Shown here one piece after another: positions 40,078-41,021 of a DNA stretch of 41,021 nucleotides (its first letter is position 1; every line of letters begins with the position of its first letter). This DNA comes from Streptomyces apocyni (GTDB lineage: Bacteria > Actinomycetota > Actinomycetes > Streptomycetales > Streptomycetaceae), in the NCBI RefSeq assembly GCF_009739465.1, contig NZ_WHOM01000041.1, positions 1-41,021 on the forward strand. The letters are read 5' to 3'. The position numbers and the translations under genes are program-made. The notes beneath the pieces are model-generated. The model was not told where the DNA came from and made no database searches. It was given only the letters and a program-made list of their open reading frames with translations.

Positions 40078-41021
40078 ATGGTGCGGCGACACGAGCTCAC
40101 GGACGCGCAGTGGCGGAAGATCGAACCTCTCCTGCCCGGTAACGGCAAGCCGGGCGGGCAGTGGGCGGATCACCGCAAGGTGATCAACGGGGTGTTGTTC
40201 CGGGCCCGGACCGGGGTGCCCTGGCCTGACCTGCCAGAACGGTACGGCCCCTGGCAGACCGTCTATGAGCGTCATCGTCGCTGGTCGGCCGACGGCACCT
40301 GGAAGGCTGTCCTGCGCGAGTTACAGATCGAGGCGGACGCCGCAGACCCGGACGGGGCGCTTGCCCGCAAGGCGGACCGGCGGGAATGGGCCGTGAACAT
40401 CGACTCGACGTCCTGCCGGGCGCATCAGCACGCGGCCGGGGCGCCTCGCAAGCCCCCGGCCGACTACCCGCAAAAGGGGGCGGGACCCGTGAGGAAGCGG
40501 ATGGGCGCGAGGCGTTGGGGCGCTCACGGGGCGGGCTGACCAGCAAGGTTCATCTGCTGTCCGACGACCGGGCCCGCCCGCTGCACTGGCTGACCTCGCC
40601 CGGTCAGCGAGGTGACAGCCCGATGTTCGCCCCGGTGCTGGACGGCTTGCGCATCCGGCGCCGCGGCACGGGCCGACCACGCAGCCGACCGGACCGGGTG
40701 CGCGGCGACAAGGCGTACTCCAGCCGGGACAACCGCGCCTACCTGCGGCGGCGCGGGATCAAGGCCACCATCGCTCAGCCCGATGACCAGCGGGCCCACC
40801 GCAAGCACCGGGGACAGGCCGGTGGCCGGCCCCCGGCCTTCGACAAAGCCCAGTACCGCCGTCGCAACGCGGTCGAGCGGTGCGTGAACAAGTGGAAGCA
40901 GTTCCGCGCGGTGGCCACCCGCTACGACAAACGCGACTACATCTTCAACGGCACCCTGACCGTCACCGCCATCGTCATCTGGCTCCGCGACACCGTCCAA
41001 GAGCCACCAGAAGCCCCCTAG
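40078..41021 (+). CDS. IS5-family DDE transposase made by -1 frameshift (ORFA 40078-40539, ORFB to 41021)
   Basis: ORFA (153 residues from ATG 40078) begins VRRHELTDAQWRKIEPLLPG and holds the first catalytic Asp in AVNIDSTSCRAHQHAAG. In phase 1 it stops at 40539. In phase 0 the sequence continues as EALGRSRGGLTSKVHLLSDD, the second Asp in VRGDKAYSS, and the Glu in RNAVERCVNKWKQFRAVATR, so all three DDE residues survive if ribosomes slip back one base at the heptamer 40473-40479. Codon 40321-40323 is TTA (RELQ), the only in-frame TTA noticed in the window, so translation should depend on the bldA tRNA. It looks intact and possibly mobile. Confidence 0.85.
40473..40479 (+). promoter_or_regulatory. 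Slippery heptamer A_AAG_GGG for -1 frameshifting
   Basis: In the ORFA phase the codons are CAA AAG GGG, so A_AAG_GGG fits X_XXY_YYZ. Slipping back one base joins ORFA to ORFB upstream of the conserved GRSRGGLTSK. Confidence 0.65.

Larger units (their letters stand above)
40013..41021 (+). mobile_element. IS5-family insertion sequence (right end outside window)
   Basis: Carries a two-phase IS5-type transposase. The left end is estimated at 40013, just inside CTAG (40011-40014), a plausible target for this family; the start AGGCCGTTTCTGATGG would be the left inverted repeat. The window ends at the transposase stop, so the right repeat and target duplication cannot be seen. Confidence 0.75.

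Overview
The window is about 41 kb of very GC-rich actinobacterial chromosome, almost certainly Streptomyces. The evidence is the strong third-position GC bias, GTG starts and 4-nt overlaps, a 68-residue BldC, an Lsr2-type nucleoid protein, a valine dehydrogenase, a DUF3073 protein, mycothiol-type and twin-META-domain proteins, and only one in-frame TTA codon noticed (in a transposase). From memory, the order dnaX-purD-x-x-purC-lsrL-purSQL-...-purF-purM-DUF3073-vdh-x-bldC-hrpA matches the conserved core around SCO4067-SCO4096 of S. coelicolor.

Layout. Positions 1-7044: the 3' end of dnaX, purD, a membrane protein that looks like a catalytically dead M48 peptidase, an N,N-dimethylformamidase-like protein and purC. 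Positions 7104-7664: three tRNA-Gly genes on the minus strand, two ordinary (GCC) and one aberrant (UCC). Positions 7883-11816: lsrL, divergent across an AT-richer gap from the overlapping purS-purQ-purL operon. Positions 11948-15339: a palindrome-preceded ArsR-type regulator, an M23 peptidase and a large membrane protein. Positions 15425-19894: an MDMPI/sterol-carrier-like protein, a twin-META lipoprotein, purF and purM. Positions 20070-24320: DUF3073 protein, valine dehydrogenase, a conserved hypothetical, bldC with a long leader, and a small CPICH protein. Positions 24443-31933: tRNA-Asp, hrpA, a four-gene thiol/disulfide cassette and a tRNA Phe-Asp-Glu operon. Positions 32014-37430: a membrane metallophosphoesterase, a small zincin, a low-complexity lipoprotein and a DEAD-box helicase with an RGG-rich tail. 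Positions 37473-41021: an accessory edge with a decayed LamG gene, tRNA-Lys, small hypothetical genes (one YxiG-like) and a frameshifting IS5-family element that runs to the window end.

How the genes work together. Seven purine genes (purF, purD, purS, purQ, purL, purM, purC) cover IMP-pathway steps 1, 2, 4, 5 and the SAICAR step. They are split into four transcription units, and purD and purF both appear to be leaderless. The 28709-31602 cassette combines a periplasm-facing DsbA-like thioredoxin fold, a CcdA-type electron conduit, a CPVC membrane protein and a secreted protein, and probably handles extracytoplasmic thiol redox. The tRNA promoters share -10 hexamers (TAGAGT, TATGCT) and 18-19-nt spacers.

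Most interesting points: the tRNA-Gly(UCC) with GUGC instead of GUUC in the T arm and a broken G18-U55 pair, the hallmark change of staphylococcal cell-wall tRNA-Gly, in a genus whose peptidoglycan bridge is a single glycine; an exact Crp-type box in a gene-poor gap beside bldC; a 59-nt polypyrimidine, rut-like tract inside the disulfide cassette; the pseudo-M48 protein; and a bldA-sensitive TTA codon plus a slippery heptamer in the transposase. No CRISPR array, prophage or biosynthetic cluster was seen.
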